A DNA stretch of 12,056 nucleotides from Anaerolineales bacterium UBA6663 (GTDB lineage Bacteria; Chloroflexota; Anaerolineae; Anaerolineales; UBA6663). The position numbers were made by a program, and so were the translations under genes. The notes beneath the pieces were generated by a model. It saw only the letters and a list, made by a program, of their open reading frames with translations, was not told the DNA's origin and searched no databases. Below are positions 6,457 to 12,056 of the stretch, one piece after another. The first letter of the stretch is position 1. Every line of letters begins with the position of its first letter. The DNA lies in the NCBI GenBank assembly GCA_002455335.1, contig DKKP01000291.1, positions 1-12,056 of the forward strand. The letters run 5' to 3'.

Positions 6457-6939
6457 ATGCCGAAACAACGCCGCGCAAGCGCTCGACAGATGCCCGCCAT
6501 CCTGGTCCTGCACGGGCCAAATCTCAACCTGCTCGGCCAGCGCGAGCCCGAGGTCTATGGCCACACCACACTGGCCGACATCGATGCCGCGCTCGCGGCC
6601 GAGGGCGCGCGGCTGGGATATGCGGTGCGCTGTCTGCAGAGCAATCACGAAGGTGTGCTGATCGACGCCCTGCACGAGGCCCGCGGTGCCATGGCTGGCG
6701 TGGTCATCAACCCGGGCGGTTTGACGCACACGTCGGTCGCTTTGCGAGACGCGATCGCGGCTGTCGCGCTGCCGACCGTCGAGGTGCATCTCTCCAACAC
6801 CGATGCGCGCGAGGAATTCCGCCATCGGTCGCTGACGGCGCCGGTCTGCGTCGGATCGATCCGCGGATTTGGCTGGCGTTCGTATCTGCTGGGGCTGCAG
6901 GCGTTGGTCGGCGTTCTTACTCCCCAACAGGGAGCGTGA
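6457..6939 (+). CDS. aroQ: 3-dehydroquinate dehydratase, type II
   Basis: AroQ dehydrates 3-dehydroquinate to 3-dehydroshikimate, the third pathway step, by the trans mechanism of the dodecameric type II family (unrelated to type I AroD). The protein has 160 residues. All family blocks are present: [17 protein letters not shown] with the catalytic Arg29 and Tyr34, [30 protein letters not shown], and [20 protein letters not shown] with the catalytic His. Similarity starts at MPAILVLHG (ATG at 6490), but only the ATG at 6457 has a ribosome binding site (GGAGG at 6443-6447, 9 nt away). The longer start is therefore chosen, giving a basic 11-residue extension. It is separated from aroKB by 124 bp with its own promoter elements, so it may be regulated apart from the aroE operon. 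Its last 23 bp overlap the convergent histidine kinase gene. Confidence 0.96.
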   Translation: MPKQRRASARQMPAILVLHGPNLNLLGQREPEVYGHTTLADIDAALAAEGARLGYAVRCLQSNHEGVLIDALHEARGAMAGVVINPGGLTHTSVALRDAIAAVALPTVEVHLSNTDAREEFRHRSLTAPVCVGSIRGFGWRSYLLGLQALVGVLTPQQGA

Positions 6940-8110
6940 ACCAAAAGGTGCTGCCGACGCCGTAGGTCGACTCGACGCCCATCTCGCCGCCAAGGAGCTC
7001 GACGATCTTGCGCGCCAACGACAGGCCGAGGCCCGTGCCGCCGACCACGTTCTCGGATTCGGGTACCCGATAAAACTTCTGGAACAAATTCTTGAGCGAC
7101 TCAGGTGGGATGCCGCGGCCTGTATCGGTCACGCTGATCCGATAGGCGCCGTCGGCGACCGTTGTCGCGGCGAGCGTGAGCCGGCCGTCTTCGCGGTTGT
7201 ACTTGACCGCGTTGGTCAGTAGATTGAGCACCACCTGCTTGATCTTGGCCCGGTCGGTCACCACGAGGCTGACATCCGGGGCGAGGCGCAGCTCGAGGCC
7301 GAGCCCACGGGCCTGGGCCTGATGGCGCACGACCTCGAGGCTCTCGGCCAGCAGCTCGGGCAGGGCGAACGGCTCGCGCTTGAACTGGATCCGGCCGGAC
7401 TCGAGCCGCGAGATGTCGAGGAACTCGGTCGTCAGCGTGCTCAACCGTTCGGTCTCGCGCTGGATGGTCTTGACCAGCTCGGCGCGCTTCTCCTCGGGAA
7501 GGTTGCGTTGCAGCAGGTGGGTTGTCGCCAGGATCGCCCCAAGCGGTGTCCGGAGCTCGTGAACCAGATCCGAAATCAGGTCGGATTGTTGGAAGAGGCG
7601 GGCGTTGACGATGGCGATGGCGGCCTGATCGGCCAGCGCCTGAAGCGTGACCGTGTCGTCGGCGTCAAACGTGTCCTCGATCTTGTTCAGGCACTGGACG
7701 ACGCCGATCGCCTGATTGCGATGGATCAGCGGCACGCCCATGATCGAGCGTGTGACGAACGCGGTCTTGTCATCGACCTTTCGATGCCAGCGGGTGTCTG
7801 TGCTCGTGTCGGGGACGATGATGGGCTCGCGATGGGTGAAGATCCAGCCCGCGATGCTGCCGTTGATCGGCACAACGAGCCCCGCCATCTGGGACGACTC
7901 CATGTTGGTGGCGGCCTCGAAGCGCAATTCGCCCGATTGTGTATCGGCCAACATGATCGAAGCCGCCTCAGCGCCGATCAGTTCGCGCGCGGCATCGATG
8001 ATGTTGCGCAGCAACACCGATTGCTCCAGCGTCGAGGCCAGAGTGCGGTTGATTTCCAGCAAACGCTCGAGGCGCGTCTGCTGGACCGGGGCGTGAGGTG
8101 GCGCCATCAT
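6917..8110 (-). CDS. soluble GAF-domain sensor histidine kinase
   Basis: The chosen start gives a 397-residue cytoplasmic kinase with no membrane segment. Residues about 20-170 form a GAF domain ([43 protein letters not shown]) that could bind a small ligand. I see no obvious haem or bilin attachment residue. The HisKA helix carries the phospho-acceptor His184 in [11 protein letters not shown]. The ATPase domain shows the N box with Asn300 (LLTNAVKYN), G1 with Asp329 (DTGRGI), an F box (LFQKFYR) and G2 GGTGLGL (357-363), so it should be active. The frame is open to a TTG at 8218, but the extra 36 residues do not resemble any domain. The ATG pair at 8110/8107 is preferred, although no strong Shine-Dalgarno precedes it. 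It lies 147 bp downstream of a response regulator on the same strand, its likely partner. The signal is unknown. Confidence 0.93.
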   Translation of the reverse strand: MMAPPHAPVQQTRLERLLEINRTLASTLEQSVLLRNIIDAARELIGAEAASIMLADTQSGELRFEAATNMESSQMAGLVVPINGSIAGWIFTHREPIIVPDTSTDTRWHRKVDDKTAFVTRSIMGVPLIHRNQAIGVVQCLNKIEDTFDADDTVTLQALADQAAIAIVNARLFQQSDLISDLVHELRTPLGAILATTHLLQRNLPEEKRAELVKTIQRETERLSTLTTEFLDISRLESGRIQFKREPFALPELLAESLEVVRHQAQARGLGLELRLAPDVSLVVTDRAKIKQVVLNLLTNAVKYNREDGRLTLAATTVADGAYRISVTDTGRGIPPESLKNLFQKFYRVPESENVVGGTGLGLSLARKIVELLGGEMGVESTYGVGSTFWFTLPVGE

Positions 8111-8155
8111 GAGCAGGTCACAGCAACTGGCAATTCCTTCTGTCAAGCCTTGACC

Positions 8156-8161
8156 ATCGTA
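8156..8161 (-). promoter_or_regulatory. candidate -10 element of the histidine kinase gene
   Basis: On the minus strand, TACGAT in the context GGGTACGATGG lies 45 nt before the ATG at 8110. It shares GTACGAT and a near-identical start distance with the GNAT gene. A TTGACA lies closer to the gene (8141-8146, minus strand), but the sequence 17 bp beyond it (CTGTGA) is a poor -10. Confidence 0.35.
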
Positions 8162-8223
8162 CCCAAATCGGCGCGGCACGTGGGTTTGGCTCAGTTGTCG
8201 TCGGTTGACGGAAAGCAAGGTCG

Positions 8224-8246
8224 GCGCACCGCAATCTGCGGAGCGC
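8224..8246 (-). terminator. hairpin after the response regulator gene
   Basis: On the minus strand, GCGC-T-CCGCA, loop GAT, then TGCGG-T-GCGC form nine base pairs with one T-T mismatch, starting 11 bp after the regulator stop. Only a weak T-containing stretch follows, so this may be a partial terminator or an mRNA-stabilising stem between the regulator and kinase genes. Confidence 0.4.
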
Positions 8247-8257
8247 GGTCGTTATGT

Positions 8258-9367
8258 TTACCCGGAGTGCGCGAGACCCAGCCGGATTAGCAAGGGCTGC
8301 ATGAAATTGCGAATCTGCTGCGAAGAGGGATCAGTCGGCCGGTGCACGACCATCGGCTGCGGCTCCGCGTCGCCGATCAAGGTCGTCGGGTCGAGGCTGA
8401 GCTCGTGTGCGGCGTCGGCAATTGGTTCGTTGGCGGAGAGCATGTAGACCAGGTGGGCGCGCCCGGGATCGAGGCCGATCTCGCCCAGGGCGTCGATCAG
8501 GCCGATGGCACGCGCCGCGCCGGCCCTCCGGTCTTCGGCCACGACAAGCACAAGGTCGAGCCTGGGAGCAAGCCGGGCGACATGCAAGTCGATATCGGTG
8601 CCAAGGTCGAGCACGGTCAGCGGGGCCAGGTTACGCAGTTGCACCAGCACCGATTCGGCCTGGAGCGTATGCGTCTTGAGCTCGGCGTCTCTCGGGGCAG
8701 GCGACGCGGCAAGCACATGCAAGCCGGTCACGTCCTCGATCAACTCGGCCTGGACGGCTTCGCGCGTGATCTCAGACTGCGGCCGACGCAGAAGCGCGCC
8801 AAGCCCGCCCGGGGTCCGCGCGCCAAGCCAGGCGCTGGCGCCGATCGCGCCGGGGACGGCGTCGGCCATGATGATCGGCGCGATTCGTTCGCGCGCCACA
8901 GCTGCCGTATTGAGCGCCAGCCAACTGGCGAGCGCCGGGGTCCGACTGGCGATCACGCCGATGACGAGGCCGGTCGGCTCGGAAACGGGGGGCTGAGCCA
9001 CTCGCGCAAGCAAGGCCTGAACTCGCGCAACGAGCTCGCGCGGGTGGGTGGGTTTGACCAGGTAATCGTCGGCGCCCGCGGCATAGCCGGCCGCCTTCTC
9101 CTCGGCCGTGGCCTTCGCCGTGAAGAGCAGAATCGGCAGAGCGGCGTTGTCGTATTCCTGGCGCAACCGGCGGGTCACATCGAGGCCATCCATGTCGGGC
9201 ATCATGATGTCGACGATGGCCAGCGCGGGCTTTTCGGCCGCGATCTTGGCGACGGCCTGTCTCCCGTTGTTGGCGGCGATGATCGTGAAGCCCTGGCGCT
9301 CGAGGATCAGGCCGACGAGTTTGAGGGTTTCGAGGTCATCGTCGGCGATCAGAATGGTGGTCCCCAT
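8258..9367 (-). CDS. response regulator with degenerate MinD/CpaE-like C-terminal domain
   Basis: The 369-residue protein starts with a canonical receiver domain (about 1-122): acidic Asp9-Asp11, phospho-acceptor Asp53 in IVDIMMPDMDG, Thr83 and Lys105 in YLVKP. There is no DNA-binding or enzymatic output domain of a common type. The C-terminal part (about 132-340) follows the strand order of a MinD/ParA-type ATPase, with a first strand GLVIGVIAS, then NTAAVA, a DLGTDIDLHVARLAPRLDLVLVVAED segment and a late LVYMLSANEP strand. At the Walker A position, however, RTPALASW replaces the usual KGGxGKTT, so nucleotide hydrolysis is unlikely. CpaE/TadZ proteins combine receiver and MinD-like domains and act in localising pilus machinery, but no tad genes are nearby. 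The output may be a protein-protein interaction. The gene precedes the histidine kinase and diverges from the glycosyltransferase. The domain call is by eye. Confidence 0.9.
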   Translation of the reverse strand: MGTTILIADDDLETLKLVGLILERQGFTIIAANNGRQAVAKIAAEKPALAIVDIMMPDMDGLDVTRRLRQEYDNAALPILLFTAKATAEEKAAGYAAGADDYLVKPTHPRELVARVQALLARVAQPPVSEPTGLVIGVIASRTPALASWLALNTAAVARERIAPIIMADAVPGAIGASAWLGARTPGGLGALLRRPQSEITREAVQAELIEDVTGLHVLAASPAPRDAELKTHTLQAESVLVQLRNLAPLTVLDLGTDIDLHVARLAPRLDLVLVVAEDRRAGAARAIGLIDALGEIGLDPGRAHLVYMLSANEPIADAAHELSLDPTTLIGDAEPQPMVVHRPTDPSSQQIRNFMQPLLIRLGLAHSG

Positions 9368-9375
9368 AGCGCGTC

Positions 9376-9404
9376 AGTGTACTACGACGCAGGAGCCAGG
9401 GCAA
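9376..9404 (-). promoter_or_regulatory. response regulator promoter, probably leaderless
   Basis: On the minus strand, TTGCCC (9399-9404) and TACACT (9376-9381) have an ideal 17-bp spacer. Only eight bases separate the -10 box from the ATG (9365-9367), so the transcript should begin at or within about two bases of the start codon. The element lies in the 69-bp divergent region shared with the glycosyltransferase gene. Confidence 0.5.
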
Positions 9405-9412
9405 CCGACGGT

Positions 9413-9418
9413 TATAAT
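9413..9418 (+). promoter_or_regulatory. -10 element of the glycosyltransferase gene
   Basis: A perfect TATAAT consensus lies 18 nt before the ATG at 9437, giving a leader of only about 12 nt. GGAG (9424-9427) is the ribosome binding site at 9-nt spacing. No -35 match is seen at 16-18 bp. Confidence 0.5.
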
Positions 9419-9436
9419 CGTTTGGAGCCAATTGTC

Positions 9437-10681
9437 ATGCGCATCGCCATGATCTCTTACCACACCTGCCCCCTGGCGACCCTGGGCGGCAAGGATACCG
9501 GCGGCATGAACGTGTATGTCCGCGACCTGACGCGCGAACTTGGGCGTCGCGGCCTGCACGTCGATGTCTTCACCCGCTCTCAGGACGAGCATCAGCCGCA
9601 CGTCAAGGAAGACCTGGGGCACGGCAACCTGGTGATCCATGTGCCGTCGGGGCCCGAGGTGCCGTTGGCCAAAGACGTGCTTTACAAGCACGTCCCCGAA
9701 TTCGTCGGCGGGATCCGTGAATTCGCCCGCGCGAACGATCTGCACTACGATGTCGTCCACGCCCATTACTGGCTCTCGGGCGTCGCGGCGCTCAGCCTGC
9801 GCGAGGCCTGGGGCACCCCCGTGGTGCAGATGTTCCACACGCTCGGGATCATGAAAAACCGAATCGCCCAGCGCCCCGACGAGCGCGAGCCCGACATCCG
9901 CGTTCGGATCGAGACTGAGCTGATGCACGCCGCCGATCGCCTGATCCTGGCCACCCCGGCCGAACAGGCCCAGTTGCAGTGGCTTTATCGGGTCGAGACG
10001 GTCAGCGCCAGCATCATCCCGCCGGGTGTCGATCTCAACGTGTTCTATCCGCGCCCCGGCGCCGAGTCGAAGCGCGCGATCCATGCGCCGGCTGATACTT
10101 TCTTGTTGCTGTTTGTCGGCCGAATCGAGGCGCTGAAGGGCATCGACACGCTATTGCGCGCCGTCGGGGTCTTGCGTGCCAGGGGCACCTGCGATTGCGG
10201 GCAGCTGGCTCTGGCCATCATCGGCGGCGACCCCGATCTGCCGCCCGAGCGCCAGACCGATGAGATGCGCCGGGTGATGGCGCTCCGCGACGAGCTCGGG
10301 CTGAGCGAGCTGGTCACCTTCCTCGGCAAACAGGACCAGGATGCGTTGCCCGAGTACTACACAGCCGCCGATTGCGTCATCATGCCCTCGCACTACGAGT
10401 CGTTCGGCATGGTCGCGCTCGAGGCCATGGCCTGTGGCACCCCGGTCATCGCCTCGGAGGTCGGCGGGTTAGCTTTCCTTGTGCAGGACGGCCAGACGGG
10501 CTTCACTGTCCCCGATCAGGATCCGGAGGCGCTGGCCGATCGGATTTGCATGTTGATCAGCGACCGCGATCTCAAGGCGCGGATGAGCGCGCAGGCCCGC
10601 GCCCATGCCCGGAATTACGGCTGGCCCGCAATCGCCGATCGGATCATGGATGTCTATCAGGGGTTGGGGCGGTCGGGTTGA
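9437..10681 (+). CDS. GT4-type retaining glycosyltransferase, MshA/sucrose-phosphate-synthase-like
   Basis: This 414-residue GT-B fold enzyme should transfer a sugar from a nucleotide donor. The N-terminal half has GGKDTGGMNVYVRDLTREL (18-36) and VDVFTR, close to the pattern in MshA and bacterial sucrose-phosphate synthases. HAHYWLSG and FHTLG follow in the acceptor domain. The donor half shows PPGVDLNVFYP, VGRIEALKGIDTLLRA and the EX7E motif with Glu321 and Glu329 (YESFGMVALEAMACGTPV), where family members bind the nucleotide sugar. Acceptor specificity cannot be read: inositol phosphate, sucrose precursors and other small acceptors are all possible, so the mycothiol gene name is not given. 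The frame is open for 365 codons upstream, but that is antisense to the response regulator. The ATG at 9437 has a ribosome binding site, a TATAAT and the correct N-terminal strand MRIAMISYH. No membrane segment is seen. Confidence 0.94.
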   Translation: MRIAMISYHTCPLATLGGKDTGGMNVYVRDLTRELGRRGLHVDVFTRSQDEHQPHVKEDLGHGNLVIHVPSGPEVPLAKDVLYKHVPEFVGGIREFARANDLHYDVVHAHYWLSGVAALSLREAWGTPVVQMFHTLGIMKNRIAQRPDEREPDIRVRIETELMHAADRLILATPAEQAQLQWLYRVETVSASIIPPGVDLNVFYPRPGAESKRAIHAPADTFLLLFVGRIEALKGIDTLLRAVGVLRARGTCDCGQLALAIIGGDPDLPPERQTDEMRRVMALRDELGLSELVTFLGKQDQDALPEYYTAADCVIMPSHYESFGMVALEAMACGTPVIASEVGGLAFLVQDGQTGFTVPDQDPEALADRICMLISDRDLKARMSAQARAHARNYGWPAIADRIMDVYQGLGRSG

Positions 10682-10690
10682 GGCGGGCGC

Positions 10691-11770
10691 TTACGCGCTG
10701 AACCAAACGTCGTTGATGGCGTACAACGCGCAGCGGTAAGAAACGTACGACGTCAGCTCGACAAGCGAGGCCTCGCGCTTCTCCTTGCGGACCCACAGGT
10801 CGAGGTCGCTGGTCCGGTGGATGCATTTGTCGAGTAGATCGCGGACCGCGATCTCGGGCACACCTGTCCAACGGCTAACCCTGGCGGCGATGTGGCGTTT
10901 GTGCTTCCGAATGAAGTTATCGGCCTGGATGAAGTCGCGCTCGCGCTTACGGCCGTTGCTGAGCACTTGAGCCGGAGACCAAAACAGGTCGCGCAGGTCT
11001 GGGTCGATGTAACCCGTGGCTTTGGCGCGATAGCGTCGCGTGCTTCGGAGTTTAAAGAACGCCGCCAGCGTGATGTTGTAATCCTCCATGGGCTCGAACT
11101 CATACGGCGCCTGTGAGATCGCGGGGGTCTCGTTGCGCAACTCCTTCATCAAAGCGTCGCAGAAGCGTAGCTTGCGAAGCGCGCCCGGGTAGTTGCGATA
11201 CTCGCGTTCCCAGTTGGCGTTCGGCTGGATCCAGACCGTAAAGGTCTCGGCCCAATCCTCATCGGGGTGTTTCTGGGCATAGTGGTCGCCCGAAGGATTG
11301 ACGTAGTCACGGCTGTAAGGGTTGACCCGTTGCAGATAGCGGTCGGTGACCGGGTAGGTCAGGAAGTAGTTGCCTTTGACGTTAAACGTGCGCCGGAAGT
11401 CCTTGCGCGAGTACAGCTTGTACGCGTAGGCGAAGGCATGGCCGAGCTCATGTCGTACGAGATCGATGATCTCGGTCTGGGTGTACTGGAAGCCGCGCAG
11501 GTCGAAGTTGAGCTGGCGCAGGAGCGGGTGCGTGTCGTAGAACCCGAGCGCGATGCTTGTGGTGCCGGCGACCGTGCCATAGCCGGTCGACAGGTAGAAG
11601 TACGGCTCGAGCTGACGGATCCGCAGACGCTGCAGGTCCTGGCGGCCGATCCGGATCGCCTCCGCCAGAAAGGTGCCTTCGATCGACACGGGCAGACGAT
11701 TGAGCGGCGTGTGGAGCAGCTCCAGGATCTGGGTCGCGTCGCTGAAGAGGAGTTGTCGGGAGCGGCGCAT
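10691..11770 (-). CDS. putative zinc metallopeptidase (HELGH...EDWAE)
   Basis: The 359-residue protein carries a zincin signature, HELGH at 107-111 (preceded by EIIDLVR), which supplies two zinc-binding histidines and the catalytic Glu108. About sixty residues later comes HPDEDWAETFTVW (168-180). Proteins annotated as putative zinc-binding metallo-peptidases have HExGH followed by an EDWAE segment, so Glu175 is the likely third ligand, and the intervening FRRTF is also shared in style. There is no signal peptide or membrane helix, so it is probably cytoplasmic. The C-terminal 170 or so residues are charged and probably helical, with no motif I know. The substrate is unknown. The ATG at 11770 lacks a clear Shine-Dalgarno sequence, and a TAGCAT box lies 20 nt upstream. 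The gene converges on the glycosyltransferase with 9 bp between stops, and lies 67 bp downstream of tRNA-Arg on the same strand. Confidence 0.85.
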   Translation of the reverse strand: MRRSRQLLFSDATQILELLHTPLNRLPVSIEGTFLAEAIRIGRQDLQRLRIRQLEPYFYLSTGYGTVAGTTSIALGFYDTHPLLRQLNFDLRGFQYTQTEIIDLVRHELGHAFAYAYKLYSRKDFRRTFNVKGNYFLTYPVTDRYLQRVNPYSRDYVNPSGDHYAQKHPDEDWAETFTVWIQPNANWEREYRNYPGALRKLRFCDALMKELRNETPAISQAPYEFEPMEDYNITLAAFFKLRSTRRYRAKATGYIDPDLRDLFWSPAQVLSNGRKRERDFIQADNFIRKHKRHIAARVSRWTGVPEIAVRDLLDKCIHRTSDLDLWVRKEKREASLVELTSYVSYRCALYAINDVWFSA

Positions 11771-11790
11771 CGATATTGGCAGTTAGCGCG

Positions 11791-11796
11791 ATGCTA
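11791..11796 (-). promoter_or_regulatory. candidate -10 element of the metallopeptidase gene
   Basis: On the minus strand, TAGCAT in the context GATAGCATCG lies 20 nt before the ATG, predicting a leader of about 14 nt without a Shine-Dalgarno. No -35 match is visible. Read-through from the tRNA genes is an alternative source of transcript. Confidence 0.3.
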
Positions 11797-11837
11797 TCGT
11801 GAACGGACGTCGCGGCCCGAAAAGGATAAGGATCAGG

Positions 11838-11911
11838 CGCCCTCGGCAGGATTTGAACCCACAACCCCTTGATCCGAAGTCAAGTGCTCTATCCAATTGA
11901 GCTACGAGGGC
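11838..11911 (-). tRNA. tRNA-Arg (anticodon UCG)
   Basis: The minus strand folds as a complete tRNA. The acceptor stem is GCCCTCG with CGAGGGC, and the D-stem is GCTC/GAGC. The anticodon stem CTTGA/TCAAG closes the loop CTTCGGA, which places UCG at positions 34-36 and so reads CGA (Arg). The T-loop is TTCAAAT, on a stem with two G-U pairs. The discriminator is G at 11838. The bases after it read CCT, so the CCA end is not encoded and must be added by tRNA nucleotidyltransferase. Confidence 0.95.
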
Positions 11912-11916
11912 AACGG

Positions 11917-11932
11917 GCGCCCGGTTGGGCGC
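11917..11932. repeat. perfect 6-bp hairpin just upstream of tRNA-Arg
   Basis: GCGCCC, loop GGTT, then GGGCGC. It sits six bases before the mature 5' end of tRNA-Arg on the minus strand, within the tRNA-His to tRNA-Arg spacer. It could mark a processing site in a shared precursor or be part of a terminator. Nothing in the sequence decides between these. Confidence 0.35.
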
Positions 11933-11943
11933 GCCAAAAGCCA

Positions 11944-11967
11944 AGGGATGCTGTCTGCAGCATCCTT
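11944..11967 (-). terminator. hairpin downstream of tRNA-His
   Basis: GGATGCTG and CAGCATCC form a perfect 8-bp stem with a 4-nt loop, extended by a G-U and an A-T pair. On the minus strand it lies about 20 nt after tRNA-His and is followed within a few bases by TTTT (11936-11939). This resembles a weak intrinsic terminator, or a processing stem between the two tRNAs. Confidence 0.45.
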
Positions 11968-11987
11968 CAGTCTCTGGTTTCGACCTG

Positions 11988-12056
11988 GGTGCCTGACGGG
12001 GCTCGAACCCGCAACCTCTTCATCCACAGTGAAGCGCTCTGCCATTGAGCTACAGG
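11988..12056 (-). tRNA. tRNA-His (anticodon GUG), 5' end cut by window edge
   Basis: The minus strand gives D-stem GCTC/GAGC and anticodon stem CTTCA/TGAAG around loop CTGTGGA, placing GUG at 34-36 (His). The T-arm has loop TTCGAGC, and the 3' acceptor strand is CAGGCAC followed by C73. C73 is the expected pairing partner of the histidine-specific extra G at position -1, but that base and positions 1-3 lie outside the window. After C73 the sequence reads CAG, so CCA is not encoded. Confidence 0.94.

Noticed and set aside
8111..8218. TTG start at 8218 adding 36 residues to the histidine kinase.
   Set aside because: The added sequence resembles no domain and includes the candidate -10 element. 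The ATG at 8110 fits the usual distance to the GAF domain, though this choice is not certain.
8342..9436. Stop-free plus-strand frame of 365 codons running in frame into the glycosyltransferase, as if the enzyme had a long N-terminal domain.
   Set aside because: It lies antisense to the response regulator, whose receiver motifs are unmistakable. Its translation is low-complexity Gly/Arg/His-rich sequence, and the glycosyltransferase has its own TATAAT, GGAG and conserved N-terminus at 9437.
11838..12056. tRNA genes as an attachment site for an integrated element.
   Set aside because: No integrase gene, no direct repeat of the tRNA 3' end and no foreign-looking cargo is visible in the window.
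1..12056. CRISPR arrays, insertion sequences, rRNA genes or a replication origin.
   Set aside because: No regularly spaced repeats, transposase motifs, rRNA signatures or DnaA-box clusters were seen on reading both strands.

Overview
The window is GC-rich (about two thirds G+C by eye) bacterial chromosome carrying housekeeping genes, with no sign of phage, insertion sequences or CRISPR. A fused shikimate kinase/3-dehydroquinate synthase, an MshA-like glycosyltransferase, tRNA genes without an encoded CCA end, and short or absent mRNA leaders would all fit Chloroflexota. This assignment is an inference from gene content, not from a marker gene.

Left part (1-6939, mainly + strand): a shikimate-pathway locus. 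It holds the 3' two thirds of aroA (cut by the left edge), then a 10-helix membrane protein of unknown function (990-2018, +) and a GNAT acetyltransferase (2044-2628, -) that interrupt the cluster. A tight aroE-aroC-aroKB operon follows (2740-6332), then aroQ (6457-6939) behind its own promoter region. Together these genes encode every step from DAHP to chorismate: AroB, AroQ, AroE, AroK, AroA and AroC. Only DAHP synthase is not seen; it may lie to the left of the window.

Middle part (6917-9436, - strand): a two-component signalling pair. A response regulator with a C-terminal domain resembling a MinD/CpaE ATPase that has lost its P-loop comes first in transcription order, followed by a soluble GAF sensor histidine kinase. 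The kinase gene converges on aroQ and overlaps it by 23 bp.

Right part (9368-12056): the regulator and a GT4-type glycosyltransferase (9437-10681, +) diverge from a 69-bp promoter region. The glycosyltransferase converges on a probable zinc metallopeptidase (10691-11770, -; HELGH...EDWAE). Upstream of that gene lie tRNA-Arg(UCG) and the 3' part of tRNA-His(GUG), both on the - strand and separated by a spacer with two perfect hairpins.

Most genes are preceded at short distance by a sigma-70-like -10 element of the form G-TANNAT. Two of these (aroE and the response regulator) sit so close to the ATG that leaderless mRNAs are predicted.
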